Of a stretch of DNA of 14,073 bases, positions 1 through 8,907 are shown piece after piece. Origin of the DNA: Monoraphidium neglectum (taxonomy: Eukaryota > Chlorophyta > Chlorophyceae > Sphaeropleales > Selenastraceae); NCBI RefSeq assembly GCF_000611645.1, contig NW_014012263.1, positions 1,071-15,143 of the forward strand. Reading direction: 5' to 3'. Below the pieces are notes generated by a model. That model ran no database searches and was not told the origin of the DNA. It saw only the letters and a program-made list of their open reading frames with translations. How positions within the stretch are numbered: position 1 is the first letter of the stretch; every line of letters begins with the position of its first letter. Made by a program: the position numbers and the translations under genes.

Positions 1-24
1 CCGCACTCCCTCCCCCCCCCCCAG

Positions 25-317
25 GCGCCCTCATCCGCGTCGCCCTCGACCAGCTGGCCTGGGCTCCTGCCTTCCTAGCATCCATGATCACCCTCCTCAC
101 CGCCATCGACGGCGGCCGCGGCCCGGAGGTCAAGGCCGCACTCAAGTCCGACTGGGCAAGCTCGGTGCGCGCCAACTGGGTGCTCTGGGTGCCGGCCCAG
201 TTTCTCAACTTCCGCTATGTCGCGCCGCAGCACCAGCTGCTGTTCGCCAACGTGACGGCGCTCGCGTGGAACGTCTGGTTCTCGTTCCTCACGCGCCCCA
301 AGGCGGCGGCCGCGTGA
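25..317 (+). CDS. Mpv17/PMP22-family membrane protein, last exon (5' part off window)
   Basis: This is the C-terminal part of a small integral membrane protein of the Mpv17/PMP22 family, which sits in the inner mitochondrial, peroxisomal or plastid membrane. The exon follows a C-rich tract and a CAG acceptor ending at 24. It enters mid-codon and then reads ALIRVALDQLAWAPAF, which fits the family pattern of an Asp-Gln pair followed by a Pro-containing helix. The family signature is clear further on: WASSVRANWVLWVPAQF, then NFRYVAPQHQLLFANV and ALAWNVWFSFL just before the end. The protein ends in a short Ala-rich tail at a TGA (315-317). About 97 residues are visible; family members are usually 170-250, so one or more upstream exons lie outside the window. 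The family is secure, but the precise member and its organelle cannot be told from this fragment. Confidence 0.87.
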
Positions 318-581
318 GCACGGCGGCGCCGCGTGTGGCTCCTCTGGTGGCTTTTGTTCAGGGGACAGGGGTCCCTGCGCCCTGCGAGGCCCTTGCTGCT
401 GGTGGCCCAATTCGCCTCTGCCAGCACTGCCCTGGCTGCTGGTTGCACCTCACCAGTAAGACTTGACGGCGCGACGCAGCCTGGTCGCACCCCATACCGT
501 GCGCACCAAAGCTGGCGCACCCCTTGACCTGTGACAAGAATCATGCTATCATCTCTTGAAACCACCATCACCCCTTATAAT

Positions 582-586
582 TGTAA
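582..586 (+). terminator. TGTAA poly(A) signal of the Mpv17-like gene
   Basis: A TGTAA on the + strand, about 265 bases after the stop of the Mpv17-like gene, in an AT-richer stretch (ccttataattgtaacc). TGTAA is the characteristic polyadenylation signal of green algae. Confidence 0.6.
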
Positions 587-677
587 CCGGTGCCGTCTCT
601 AATCTCTCTCTGATAATGCTGAATGGCATGGCAATCCTTTGCCGTTCACAGTCCAGCATCCATGCCGATACTTTGCA

Positions 678-682
678 TTACA
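678..682 (-). terminator. TGTAA poly(A) signal of MND1
   Basis: The complement of ttaca gives TGTAA on the - strand, about 227 bases beyond the MND1 stop codon. It is the best candidate for the MND1 poly(A) signal. Confidence 0.55.
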
Positions 683-908
683 CAAACAACATCCAAAACC
701 GGTCAGGGTCTTGATACAGGGGTCATACGTGATATTTTGAGTGTCCACGACTGTCAAGTCAAGAGTCAAGCAGATATGCACACGCGCCCTCAGCCGCGCA
801 AACTCACAACCAGACACACCCAAGTACAGGCTGCAGCAGTCCAGCAGGTCACAGCTGCCCGTGTCCGACCAAGACAGGGTGGCTGCTCGCGCTGACTCAT
901 CCTGGTCG

Positions 909-3305
909 TCATTCCAGGTAATCCAGGTTCTCCGTGACACCGTGCTCCTCGAAGAGCGTCCTGACCGCCCCCTCGTTGCCCTCAAATTTCTTCTTGAGCC
1001 AGCTCTGGGGAATGGTTGGTTGGCAATGACCAGGTTCTGAGTGGTGATGATGGGTAGATGCTGAGAGTGCTTGTGGGTGGCAGCAGCAAACCACGTGGCT
1101 TGAGGCTTGCAAGCAGGTGATGAGCAGTGCTGGAGCGGGGGGTAATTGAGGCGCAGGGAGACAGGTTCATGGCCAGTGGTCAGGTGCAGGCAGGCCAGTT
1201 GACGCTGCCACCAAAGCCACATAGCGGCAGCCAGGTATTTGGAGTGTTCCCTGCGAGCACAGCATCCCCCTCCGCTGCAAGCTCATGCTGTAATGCCCCT
1301 GCACACCTGCATGGCATACACATTGTCCAGCCACCGGTTGGCCCCCTCCTTGGCCACCTGGGTGGATGTCCTCATCTGAGCCACCAGCTGCCAGGGGGAG
1401 CGGGGGCATGGGGGTCGCCGGGCTCGACAAAACAAACTTGGCCAGACATCGCCACGTGCACGCTAGGGATGCAGGCCGAGCAGGCGCCACTGGCCGCATG
1501 CGGGCGCCCAGTTGCTTCAAGAGGCGCAGCGGCACGAGCCACAGCAAGTCCAGTGCATATAGTTGCGCCGCCCAGCGCGCACCTCAGGGTCGCTGTCCGC
1601 GAAGGCCTGCAGGTCCGCCGCCTGCTGCTGCAGCAGCGCCTGTAGCCGCTTCACCTCCTGCATCAGCTCGGCGCGGTCCCCCTGGGTCAGCAGTGCGCAA
1701 CGTTCAGATGGTGAATGTCAGGGAGTATTGCCGACTTTGTTTGGGAGGGGCCGCACATTGGGGGGGGGGCGAGTATGCTGCTTCCATGCGTGTGTCGCAT
1801 GTGCATCCTGGAGAAGCCTGACTGGCTACATCAGCTAGATGTTTTGCATGCAGGACCCATGACGCATCGCTTTGACTGCAGCCGCACGCCTCACCAAGTC
1901 TTCCTTCCCGGCCTTGGCACCTTCCACCGCCGCCGCCGCCTCCGCGCGCCGCTTGCGCACCGATGTCAGCGTCTCCTTGGATTTTTGGAGGTCATTCACG
2001 ACCTGGAAAGCAGAGCGGCGACAGGAAAACATTGCAAGCGCCTTGACCCTTGTCTTGTGTGGTACATGTACCAAGAAGGGTTCGGCTGGGCGCTTGAGTG
2101 GATCAATTGCGACATGCACAGCGACGCGCGGGTGCCTGTCCCAACCCGCTGCGTTCGTGCACCGACTTTCAGCTGCATGCTGCGCCCGGCACCCACTTTG
2201 GTGGAAGCCTCCGCCGGGAACGACCTGCGGCAGGCAGAGGAGCAATGCAGGACGGCGGCCGGCTTGTCACGATTTGTACCCTGCTCTACTGCATTGAACC
2301 AGCACGGCAGGCGCCCACGAGCGCCGCGACAGCCCACAGCCATGCACACGGCATCGAAACGCCCGCTACCTCTGCTGAGCACATGGACGAGTGGCAACCA
2401 TAAATACCGTACAGTATTGGATGTGATCAAGCCTGGCAAGCAAGCAAGCCCAGCAAGCCCAGTGGCGCTGCCGCTGGCCTTCAATACAGTGGTCGCGGCT
2501 GGCGCCACCCACCAGAAGTAGTTTGAGGCGCCGATCCTCTCCTGGTGCACCAGATCGTCATCCACCAGGCTCTGCAGCACCTGGGGGTTGTCATGGGGTA
2601 GGTGGGGTTCAACAGATTTCGGAGCGTTGGCGTGCCGGCCGCGTGGCTTGTGACATTCGCTCATCTTGGTTTCCAGCGGCTTTCGGCGCTCGCCAACTCA
2701 ATAACTGCTGCCGACGTGCTGCTCTGCGTGCCTGGGCGTGACCACAAGTGGCTGCAGCAGGCGGCGGCCTGTGCATTTCGCACCTCTTTCACGCTCTGCA
2801 GCACGACACCCCGCTTGCTTGCAATCTTTTCGACGTCCTGCGTGTGTGGATGGCGCCGCATCGTCGTAGCACAGAGCGTCAGCAGCAGCCTGTGCGGTTT
2901 CTGTCGGCATAAGCCCTGGCGAGCGCTGCCATGCAGGATTCACTGACTGTAGCTAGGCTGTGCGCCTAATATTTTCCACACTGCATCCCCATGCATGTCC
3001 GCAGCGCGCAGCCGGCTCCTGGGGCATGTGTCGGCACTTGATACGGGGGCCCGAGCCGTTTGCCTTCACCTTGAGCACAAACACATCGCCGGCCTCGTGG
3101 AACACCTCCAGCACCTTGTCCCGCTTCTCCTCCAGCGACAGGCCGCGCTTTTTGCTCTGCAGCATCGGGATGTAGTGTGGTTGCCAGCAGGAGCATGTTC
3201 TTAAGCGCAGCGCGCAGCACGCGTGCTCAGCACAGCGGCCATGGCGGTGCACCGGGTGCTCCAGATGTACGATGGTTGTCTCGAATATCATCGGGGTCTC
3301 ACCAT
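909..3305 (-). CDS. MND1: Meiotic nuclear division protein 1 (MND1), eight exons, complete
   Basis: MND1 pairs with HOP2 to help DMC1/RAD51 carry out strand exchange between homologues in meiosis. Proposed exons on the - strand: 3305-3303 (ATG only), 3156-3070, 2837-2784, 2580-2488, 2002-1895, 1681-1583, 1387-1307 and 1004-909 (TGA 911-909). All seven introns are phase 0. The spliced protein is 206 residues; human MND1 is 205. The N-terminal winged-helix region starts SKKRGLSLEEKR and continues with DVEKIASKRG and VLQSLVDDDLVHQERIG, then NYFWW. Residues about 80-148 form the Leu-zipper coiled coil (VVNDLQKSKETL, ELMQEVKRLQALL, DSDPE). The C-terminal part has VAKEGANRWLDNVYAM, SWLKKKFEG and the ending NLDYLE, all typical of the family. 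An in-frame ATG at 3165-3163 would instead give MLQSKKRG without the first intron. The family call is near certain; the exact start is the main open point. The gene is head-to-head with the gene at 3513. Confidence 0.93.
3303..3305 (-). other. MND1: Probable single-codon first coding exon (ATG) of MND1
   Basis: On the - strand the context reads CAGCACCATG followed at once by GTGAGA, a good donor. The matching acceptor is CTGCAG just before AGC at 3156. Splicing gives M-SKKRGLSLEEKR, exactly the conserved plant and animal MND1 N-terminus. The unspliced ATG at 3165 would add two foreign residues (Leu-Gln), which are simply the CTGCAG acceptor read as codons. The implied intron is 146 bases, phase 0. 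Its pyrimidine tract is weak, which keeps confidence moderate. Confidence 0.55.
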
Positions 3306-3512
3306 GGTGCTGACAGGCGAGGCTGGTTTGCGGGGCTCGCGGGAGCACCTGGCTGATGGGCAACCAGTTCAAACGTCAATCGGGTTGTGTTCCGTTGTAT
3401 GATGTATTCAATCTGCTTGTTCTACAGCACGACAAATACGGTACCAATGTAATAAACGATCCTTTTAGAAACAGTGCGCCAGATCACGCTTTGGCAAGCG
3501 GCAGCTGCACCC
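3306..3512. promoter_or_regulatory. Short divergent upstream region between MND1 and the 346-residue gene
   Basis: About 207 bases separate the proposed MND1 start (-) from the next ATG (+), so both promoters and both 5' UTRs must fit here. The part near 3385-3470 is markedly AT-richer than its surroundings. No convincing TATA box was found. A bidirectional promoter is inferred from the spacing alone. Confidence 0.4.
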
Positions 3513-4553
3513 ATGCAGGCCTACACTAGCAGCAGCAGCTTGAACAGGCCGCTGGTATCCAAGTCAGTGGGAGTCAAGTGGGGTGCGCGTCTAGCCCAGA
3601 GCACCAGCAGAACATCGCCCGCGCCCGCCAGCGCGCCACCCGACCCCATCAGCGGCGTCGCCGCTGCGTCGACACAGGACGCCGCACCTTCGAGCTCCGC
3701 AAGGGCAGCAGCTGCGGCGACAACAGCAACAGCAGCAGCGGCCGCACCCAATGCGTGGCCAGGGTCGTTGTCAGGCTCTGTGCCAGCCCCCTCATCATCA
3801 GCAGCTGCAAGCGGTGCGTTGCATGAGCAGCATGACAACCAGTACGCATCTCAGAGGCAGCAAGATGCCAGTTCGGCGCAGCCGCAGGACACACCAGGGG
3901 CCGAGAATGGCGAAGAGGCGCTGCAGGGCCCCGGCTTCGATGGCTTGCCATTTGTGCCTTTCCTCCTGCTGCGGGTCGCCCCCCCTGGCGCCCCCGCCCC
4001 GCTCGACCTCGCCGCCCCGCCGCAGCAGCTACGGGAGCAGCTGGGGCAGCTGCAGGCGGCGGGCGCGGGCCTCTTTGCCGATTCCCAAGGCGGCCTGGGA
4101 CAGCAGCGGCGCCGGCATGAGGGTGAGGCAGCGGCGGCCCTGGCGTTTTTGCGCGCGCCCCTGGCGTCGCGCCACGCCGTGGCTGTGCCGCAGCGAGCCG
4201 CACGCGCATGGCTGGATGCAGACGACGAGCAGCAAGGAGGCACGGGCGGCGCTGCATGGACGGCTGTGGGTGGCCCGTCAACAGGGGCGACAGGCGGCGA
4301 ACGCAGCGAAGCGAAGCTCGCGCACCCGGATCCGCAGGGGCAGGCGGTGCCCGGGGCGGCCGCAGCAGCGGCGGCCGCGGGCGGCCACCGGGGGCCCCCT
4401 GAGAAGAGCACGGCGTCGATGGCGACGAGTTTGACGGGCGCCACTAGTCACGGCTCGCTGCGCACTGACGCGCAGAGCCCAGACTCGCAGCTGGTGTTGC
4501 GGTTACGCCGCCTCAAGCTGCTGCAGCAGCAGGCGGCGGTGCTGTTCGCCTGA
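3513..4553 (+). CDS. Unrecognised Ala/Gln/Ser-rich protein, single exon, 346 aa
   Basis: I do not recognise this protein. The open frame extends upstream of 3513, but this is the first ATG in it (accc-ATG-cag). The N-terminus MQAYTSSSSLNRPLVSK is rich in Ser/Thr with Lys/Arg and no acidic residues for about 40 positions, which resembles an organelle presequence. Residues about 45-110 are low-complexity Ala/Ser/Pro with poly-Ala runs. A more ordered core follows: GFDGLPFVPFLLLRVAP (about 141-157), then LREQLGQLQAAGAGLFAD (about 173-190) and ALAFLRAPLASRHAV. A second Gly/Ala-rich stretch lies near 245-300. The C-terminus LRLRRLKLLQQQAAVLFA looks helical and basic. Third codon positions are strongly G/C in the core and C-terminus, and a TGTAA lies 100 bases after the stop, so I take it as a real gene. 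No transmembrane segment is obvious. Confidence 0.62.
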   Translation: MQAYTSSSSLNRPLVSKSVGVKWGARLAQSTSRTSPAPASAPPDPISGVAAASTQDAAPSSSARAAAAATTATAAAAAPNAWPGSLSGSVPAPSSSAAASGALHEQHDNQYASQRQQDASSAQPQDTPGAENGEEALQGPGFDGLPFVPFLLLRVAPPGAPAPLDLAAPPQQLREQLGQLQAAGAGLFADSQGGLGQQRRRHEGEAAAALAFLRAPLASRHAVAVPQRAARAWLDADDEQQGGTGGAAWTAVGGPSTGATGGERSEAKLAHPDPQGQAVPGAAAAAAAAGGHRGPPEKSTASMATSLTGATSHGSLRTDAQSPDSQLVLRLRRLKLLQQQAAVLFA

Positions 4554-4653
4554 ATTGGAAAGTTGCGCATGCCTCCAGAACATCCACTTTTCATTCATCT
4601 CTCCTGTTCTTGATCCACCTTGCATCAACCCAACGCATAAATGCAGACGTGCA

Positions 4654-4658
4654 TGTAA
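4654..4658 (+). terminator. TGTAA poly(A) signal of the 346-residue gene
   Basis: TGTAA on the + strand, 100 bases after the TGA at 4551-4553, in gcatgtaatatc. It supports transcription of the 346-residue frame on this strand. Confidence 0.6.
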
Positions 4659-5367
4659 TATCTTTCTCCGTCCCTGCGCATGCCGCAGCTTTATAAACAC
4701 AACTTGTGAATGCATGGTATGGCTAGCGACGCCGGGGGCGGCAGTTGGCGCACATGTGAGGCAGCAAGACCATCGCGGTGTCGCTGCTAGCCAGTTGGTC
4801 CACCGCAAGCCAAGACCGAGGGGCATTCAAAACAGCAGCGTTGCAGGGCTGTTGCTGTCGCAGCGCACCCTGCAGAGCACTCATGATTGGCGCACTCGAC
4901 AGCACACGTAATCACGGGCAGCAAGCATGACCTGTAGGTGCCGGCGGGACCCATCAACAATAGGTGTGAAACATCAGCGAGTGCCCCCCCAGCAACCGCT
5001 GGCGGTTGCACCGCAACCTGGTGAGGAAGCTGGGTCCCGCAGAGGCTCGCCATGTCATCGTGTTGCATTGGCAAAGCTGGAGGCTGCAGAATCCACAGGT
5101 CGCACGCTCTTTGTCCTGCTGGCCAGCGGTGCCCCAGGAGTGAGGCATCATCACTGACTATCAGCGGCGACTTCCCAGGGGCGACTTCACTTTGCCTTGC
5201 ACAGCCCAGACAGTATACGGCGTTATTCTACGTTGAAAAGGTCGACTTGTTGCTTGTCTTGATATAGCATATTCTTATCCTCACAACCACCACCAGGCTG
5301 AGTTGTCAAAACTGCAAAACAACGGGAGCAGTCGCACCTGCTGGGCGTGTGCGGGAGCAAAGTAGCT
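4659..5367. other. Intergenic region upstream of SDH2
   Basis: No gene is supported here. Open frames on either strand lack family resemblance. The region must contain the SDH2 promoter and 5' UTR. The last 140 bases are AT-richer, with a TATA-like stretch (gatatagcatattc, 5261-5274) about 95-107 bases before the SDH2 ATG. That is only a weak promoter candidate. Confidence 0.45.
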
Positions 5368-8300
5368 ATGATTCGCGGGCTATCGATGCTGGCGGGAGCG
5401 CCCCAGTTGTCAGCGCTGTCGAAGGGCTTGCCGCTGATCTCGGCCGGGCTTTCGCAGCAGCTGGCGTTCATCACCACAACCTCCGGGGATGCAGCTACAG
5501 CAGCACCAGCATCCACAGCGGTGGGCGGCAAGCCCCCGCTTCTGAAGGAGTTTAAGGTGTACAGGCAAGCGAAAGCGTCCGGCAGTGGCGGCGGCACCAC
5601 ACGCGCTTGCATCAGCTGTTGGGGCCCCCGCGGCATGCTTGCCTTTACAGCAGCGTTCTGATGCGTATGCACAAGACAGCAGGCAGCCTGTACTTGATGT
5701 ACGTACATACACCTTTGCGTGTCAGGCATGCCCAGCAGCCTGCGTTCGCGGAGTGATTTGCACTCGTTCATGCAACAGATGCTGCTTGGTGCTGCACACT
5801 CAGGTGGGACCCAGACACCCCTGACGCCAAGCCCAAGTATGTCTCCTATAAGGTCGACATCAACAGGTGCGGCGGGCCCCGCCTTGCAGCCGCACGCCCC
5901 CATCGTCCTCGAACACGGCCGCGCCGCCCCCCGCGCGCGTGCAGTGGCGCGTTCATGCGCGTTGCGACGCCGCCGCCGCGGCACTCCTGACGCAGCGCCT
6001 GCCCTGCGATTTCGCAGCTGCGGCCCCATGATGCTGGACGTGCTGTTCAAGATCAAGGACGAGCAGGACCAGACGCTGTCGTTCAGGAGGAGCTGCAGGT
6101 CAGGAGTTGGCGCGCGCCTCGGCCCTTGCGTACCGTACGCGCGCGAGCGTGCGTGCATGTGTGCGCACATGTGAACGCGTATGGATGTGCACTAGTGGAT
6201 TGTTTGAGCATCTGTGGTGATCGGCATTTGTATTGGATTCGAAGGGGGCAGAGCGTCGGACGTCGTTGAATTGCGGTGCAGCTCAGCTTAGCGGCAGCCC
6301 ACAGACGGCAAAAGCAAAGCCAGTGGTGGCCATAGCTGCACGAGGCCGTGGCCACGGGCAGGGCCTGCGCAGCGAAGGGGGGGTTGCTGACCAACACATT
6401 AGGGGTGTGCCACCGCCGCGGTGCGCCTCGGCCTCACCTTGGGTGCAAAGGGCCCGAGCTCTACGGGTTGAATAGCTCCGCCCCCAGCGACGCTTCACGC
6501 GGCGACGCCTGCACGTCACCAATAGCATCCCGCCTCAGCCACCGCGAGCCGACGCCGTCGCGCCGCCGTTGCTGCGCTCCTCGTGCGCAGGGAGGGCATC
6601 TGCGGGTCGTGTGCGATGAACATCGACGGCACCAACAACCTGGCCTGCCTGGCCAAGGTCGACCGCGACCCCTCAACTCCCTCCAAGATCGCCCCCCTGC
6701 CGCACATGTTTGTCGTCAAGGTGCGGCCCCCTGTCGGGCGCACTCGCGTCCGTCCGCTTGTGCGACTCAGCCCCTGCGGACCCACCGACGCGCTGCCGGG
6801 GCCCGCGAGGCCGCACGCCACGTTTCCTCGCTGGACGCGGGTGGAGGCTCGCCCATCCGCCGGCGCGGCGTGCGCTGCGGCGGAGCGGCCGCCGGAACCT
6901 TGAATCCTGGCACGCGCACACTATCTCGATACTGTCATCACAACAGCAACATTTCAATGCTATTATCACAACAATGTCATGATATCTAATGTTCTTGCCC
7001 CCTGCAGGACCTGGTGGTCGACATGTCCAACTTCTACGCGCAGTACAAGAGCATCAAGCCGTACCTGCAGAAGCACCAGCCCAGCGGGTGGGGCGCCGGT
7101 GCTAGGGCCCCTTTTTCTATGCAGGCGGGGAAGCCGGTTTTTGGCCCAGCTTCACACCCACTCCACGCTTTCTGCTGCCAGAGCCAATCATCCACCAGGG
7201 GACGGCCCAGGTGACTCCCAATGTCTTCTGCACACCCTTCTGAACCACTGTTTCCCCGGCTTGCGTTCGCCTGACCCAACCCTGTGTGTCATCCTGTTGT
7301 TTCTTCTGCCCCGCCCCAGGGGCCAGGAGTGGTACCAATCCAAGGAGTCCAGGGCCAAGCTGGACGGCATGTACGAGTGCATCCTGTGCGCCTGCTGCTC
7401 CACCTCCTGCCCCTCCTACTGGTGCGCACCCCCTGCCGCCACGTGGCGTGCGGATGCGGGCCGACGCTGCTTTCGCACTGCGCCCGCGTGCGGCGCCGCG
7501 CTCGCGGCCCCCCGTGCGCGCAGGCCCGCTCGGTGGGCTTGCACTTGCAAAGGCCAGGGGTGTCCAGTTGTTTTGTGTGACGGGCAGCGCCTCTCGTGCC
7601 CGGCACTAGTCTGAGAGCGGGGCCTTGAGAGGACACCAGAGATGACCGCCAAGCCGCCAGGCGCGGGGGGGCCGAGCGGCCGCGCTGACGCTTGCACCTT
7701 GAGCGCCCCGGCGCCGCCCATCGTTTATGTCTCACAATCATTAGCATCACCATGACCATTGTCGTCATCATCATCCTGGCGCATCCCGCAGGTGGAACCA
7801 AGACAAGTACCTTGGGCCCGCGGTGCTGCTTGCCGCCTACAGGTGCGACAGCCCGCCACGACTGCAGTCCCTTCTTTGTCCGGGCACGGTCCCACGCGGT
7901 GACCCTGGCGTGCGTGGCGGTGCTCAAATGCTGGCGTGGCCGTGCAGCCCCAACCGCTGTTCGTTGGGGGAATTGCCGCCTGGATTTGCACCGCGCAGCA
8001 ACCACCATCTGACTGTTCTCAGGAAATCCGTCGACTCTTTGCTTACGATGTTTGCTTTCGCCCGCCATGCGACGCCGCCAGGTGGGTGATCGACAGCCGC
8101 GACGACTTCACCTCTGAGCGGCTGGCGGCGCTGGATGACATGTACAAGCTGTACCGCTGCAAGACCATCATGAACTGCGCACAGGTGGGGAGCACATGTC
8201 ACGCTCGTGTGTATGTCCGCGTGTGCATGTGGGTATGTGTGTGTGTGTGTATGTGTGTGTTGTGCGAGCGCGTGTACAGGCATATGCTTGCGCAGGAGGC

Positions 8301-8544
8301 GCCCTGAGGTGTGCGTGCGCGCCTGTCCTGTTTGTTGGGTGTGTGCAAGGGCTTCTTGGGGCTGGGGTGAAAAGGGGGGATTTGTGGGCTGACCCCTCAC
8401 CCCTTGCCCACCCCGTGGCTGGTGGCTGGGCGCCCTCAGTCACATCTTGCTGCCCGCGCGTCCCAGGTGTGCCCCAAGGGCCTCAACCCCGGAAAGGCGA
8501 TCGCCAAGCTCAAGCAGAGCCTGCACCAGGGGGCGCCGGTTTGA
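5368..8544 (+). CDS. SDH2: Succinate dehydrogenase iron-sulfur subunit, mitochondrial (SDH2/SDHB), nine exons, complete
   Basis: This is the iron-sulfur subunit of complex II in the inner mitochondrial membrane. It passes electrons from the FAD subunit to ubiquinone. Exons: 5368-5564, 5804-5866, 6018-6098, 6591-6720, 7008-7087, 7320-7421, 7792-7842, 8082-8184 and 8467-8544. They join without a break into 294 residues; intron phases are 2,2,2,0,2,2,2,0. The presequence [17 protein letters not shown] is basic and lacks acidic residues. The mature part starts near [19 protein letters not shown]. The [2Fe-2S] ligands are C113, C118, C121 and C133 ([16 protein letters not shown]). The [4Fe-4S] ligands are C204, C207, C210 and C271 ([16 protein letters not shown]). 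The [3Fe-4S] ligands are C214, C261 and C267 ([18 protein letters not shown]). The ubiquinone-site Pro-Ser-Tyr-Trp-Trp is intact. Nothing is missing. Intron 1 starts with GC rather than GT, and intron 8 carries a GT microsatellite. Confidence 0.96.
5565..5803 (+). other. SDH2: GC-AG intron (SDH2 intron 1)
   Basis: Exon 1 ends TACAG and the intron begins GCAAGC. It ends CACTCAG before GTGGGACCC. Joining gives [15 protein letters not shown], the expected SDHB sequence. No GT donor near 5564 keeps this frame: using the GTGTAC four bases earlier would lose the conserved Val-Tyr-Arg. GC-AG is a known minor class handled by the major spliceosome. Confidence 0.8.
8206..8263 (+). repeat. GT-rich microsatellite in SDH2 intron 8
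   Basis: An imperfect GT tract broken by AT and GC steps, with the cleanest part at about 8235-8260. It lies wholly within the last intron of SDH2 (8185-8466), close to the donor. Confidence 0.8.
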
Positions 8545-8834
8545 CGCCCTTGACCACCAGCGGGTCTGTTTGACCCGGTCAAACCTTGCGCATGCTTAGG
8601 TCAACGCCTCAAATGTTGGTGCTGCCGTGTGCACACATCTGTCCTCGAGCATGAGTCCCACATGTCCTTGCAGCCGAGCCGTGCTCGGCGTGCTGCACGC
8701 CCCTCCGTGGCCACAGCACCAGGGGCTGTTGAGACTGTATCGTGCCCTTTTTTCAACTTGTCGCGTTGCTGCGCTTCCGCGCCGCCCAGCTTATTTCTCC
8801 TTTTGGGGGAGTCGTGCAACCCCTCCGTGCCCGC

Positions 8835-8839
8835 TGTAA
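8835..8839 (+). terminator. TGTAA poly(A) signal of SDH2
   Basis: TGTAA on the + strand (cccgctgtaacccc), 290 bases after the SDH2 stop. It is the first TGTAA after that stop. Confidence 0.6.
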
Positions 8840-8890
8840 CCCCGTCTATGCTGTGTCAAGGTGTTCATGAATGACAGGCAAAGCGCGCGA

Positions 8891-8895
8891 TTACA
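8891..8895 (-). terminator. TGTAA poly(A) signal of the renalase-like gene
   Basis: The complement of ttaca. On the - strand it lies only 12 bases beyond the TAG stop (8910-8908), which implies an unusually short 3' UTR. Confidence 0.6.
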
Positions 8896-8907
8896 GCTGG
8901 CCCAGTG

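Larger units (their letters stand above)
318..908. other. Tail-to-tail intergenic region and two 3' UTRs
   Basis: This stretch holds the 3' UTR of the Mpv17-like gene (+) and the 3' UTR of MND1 (-). The two facing TGTAA signals (582-586 on +, 678-682 on -) lie about 90 bases apart. No further coding signal was seen: the open frames here have no family resemblance and mostly lack a real ATG. Confidence 0.6.
8545..8907. other. Tail-to-tail intergenic region between SDH2 and the renalase-like gene
   Basis: This is the SDH2 3' UTR (about 290 bases to its TGTAA) followed by the very short 3' end of the convergent renalase-like gene. No additional coding or RNA gene was seen. Confidence 0.6.

Noticed and set aside
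1715..2521. 268-codon open frame on the + strand
   Set aside because: It lies opposite MND1 exons 3 and 4 and their introns. The - strand exons match the family and the + frame matches nothing.
3163..3291. Other upstream starts for MND1 (ATG at 3291 or at 3165)
   Set aside because: The 3291 start adds over 40 residues unlike any MND1. The 3165 start is possible, but it leaves Leu-Gln encoded by an acceptor-like CTGCAG, so the spliced ATG is preferred.
4659..5222. Possible small gene upstream of SDH2 on either strand
   Set aside because: The frames are short, mostly lack a true ATG and show no splice-joined or family-like sequence.
5223..6170. 315-codon open frame on the - strand
   Set aside because: It lies opposite exons 1-3 of SDH2, which is certain from its sequence. 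The - frame has no family resemblance and is a by-product of the high GC content.
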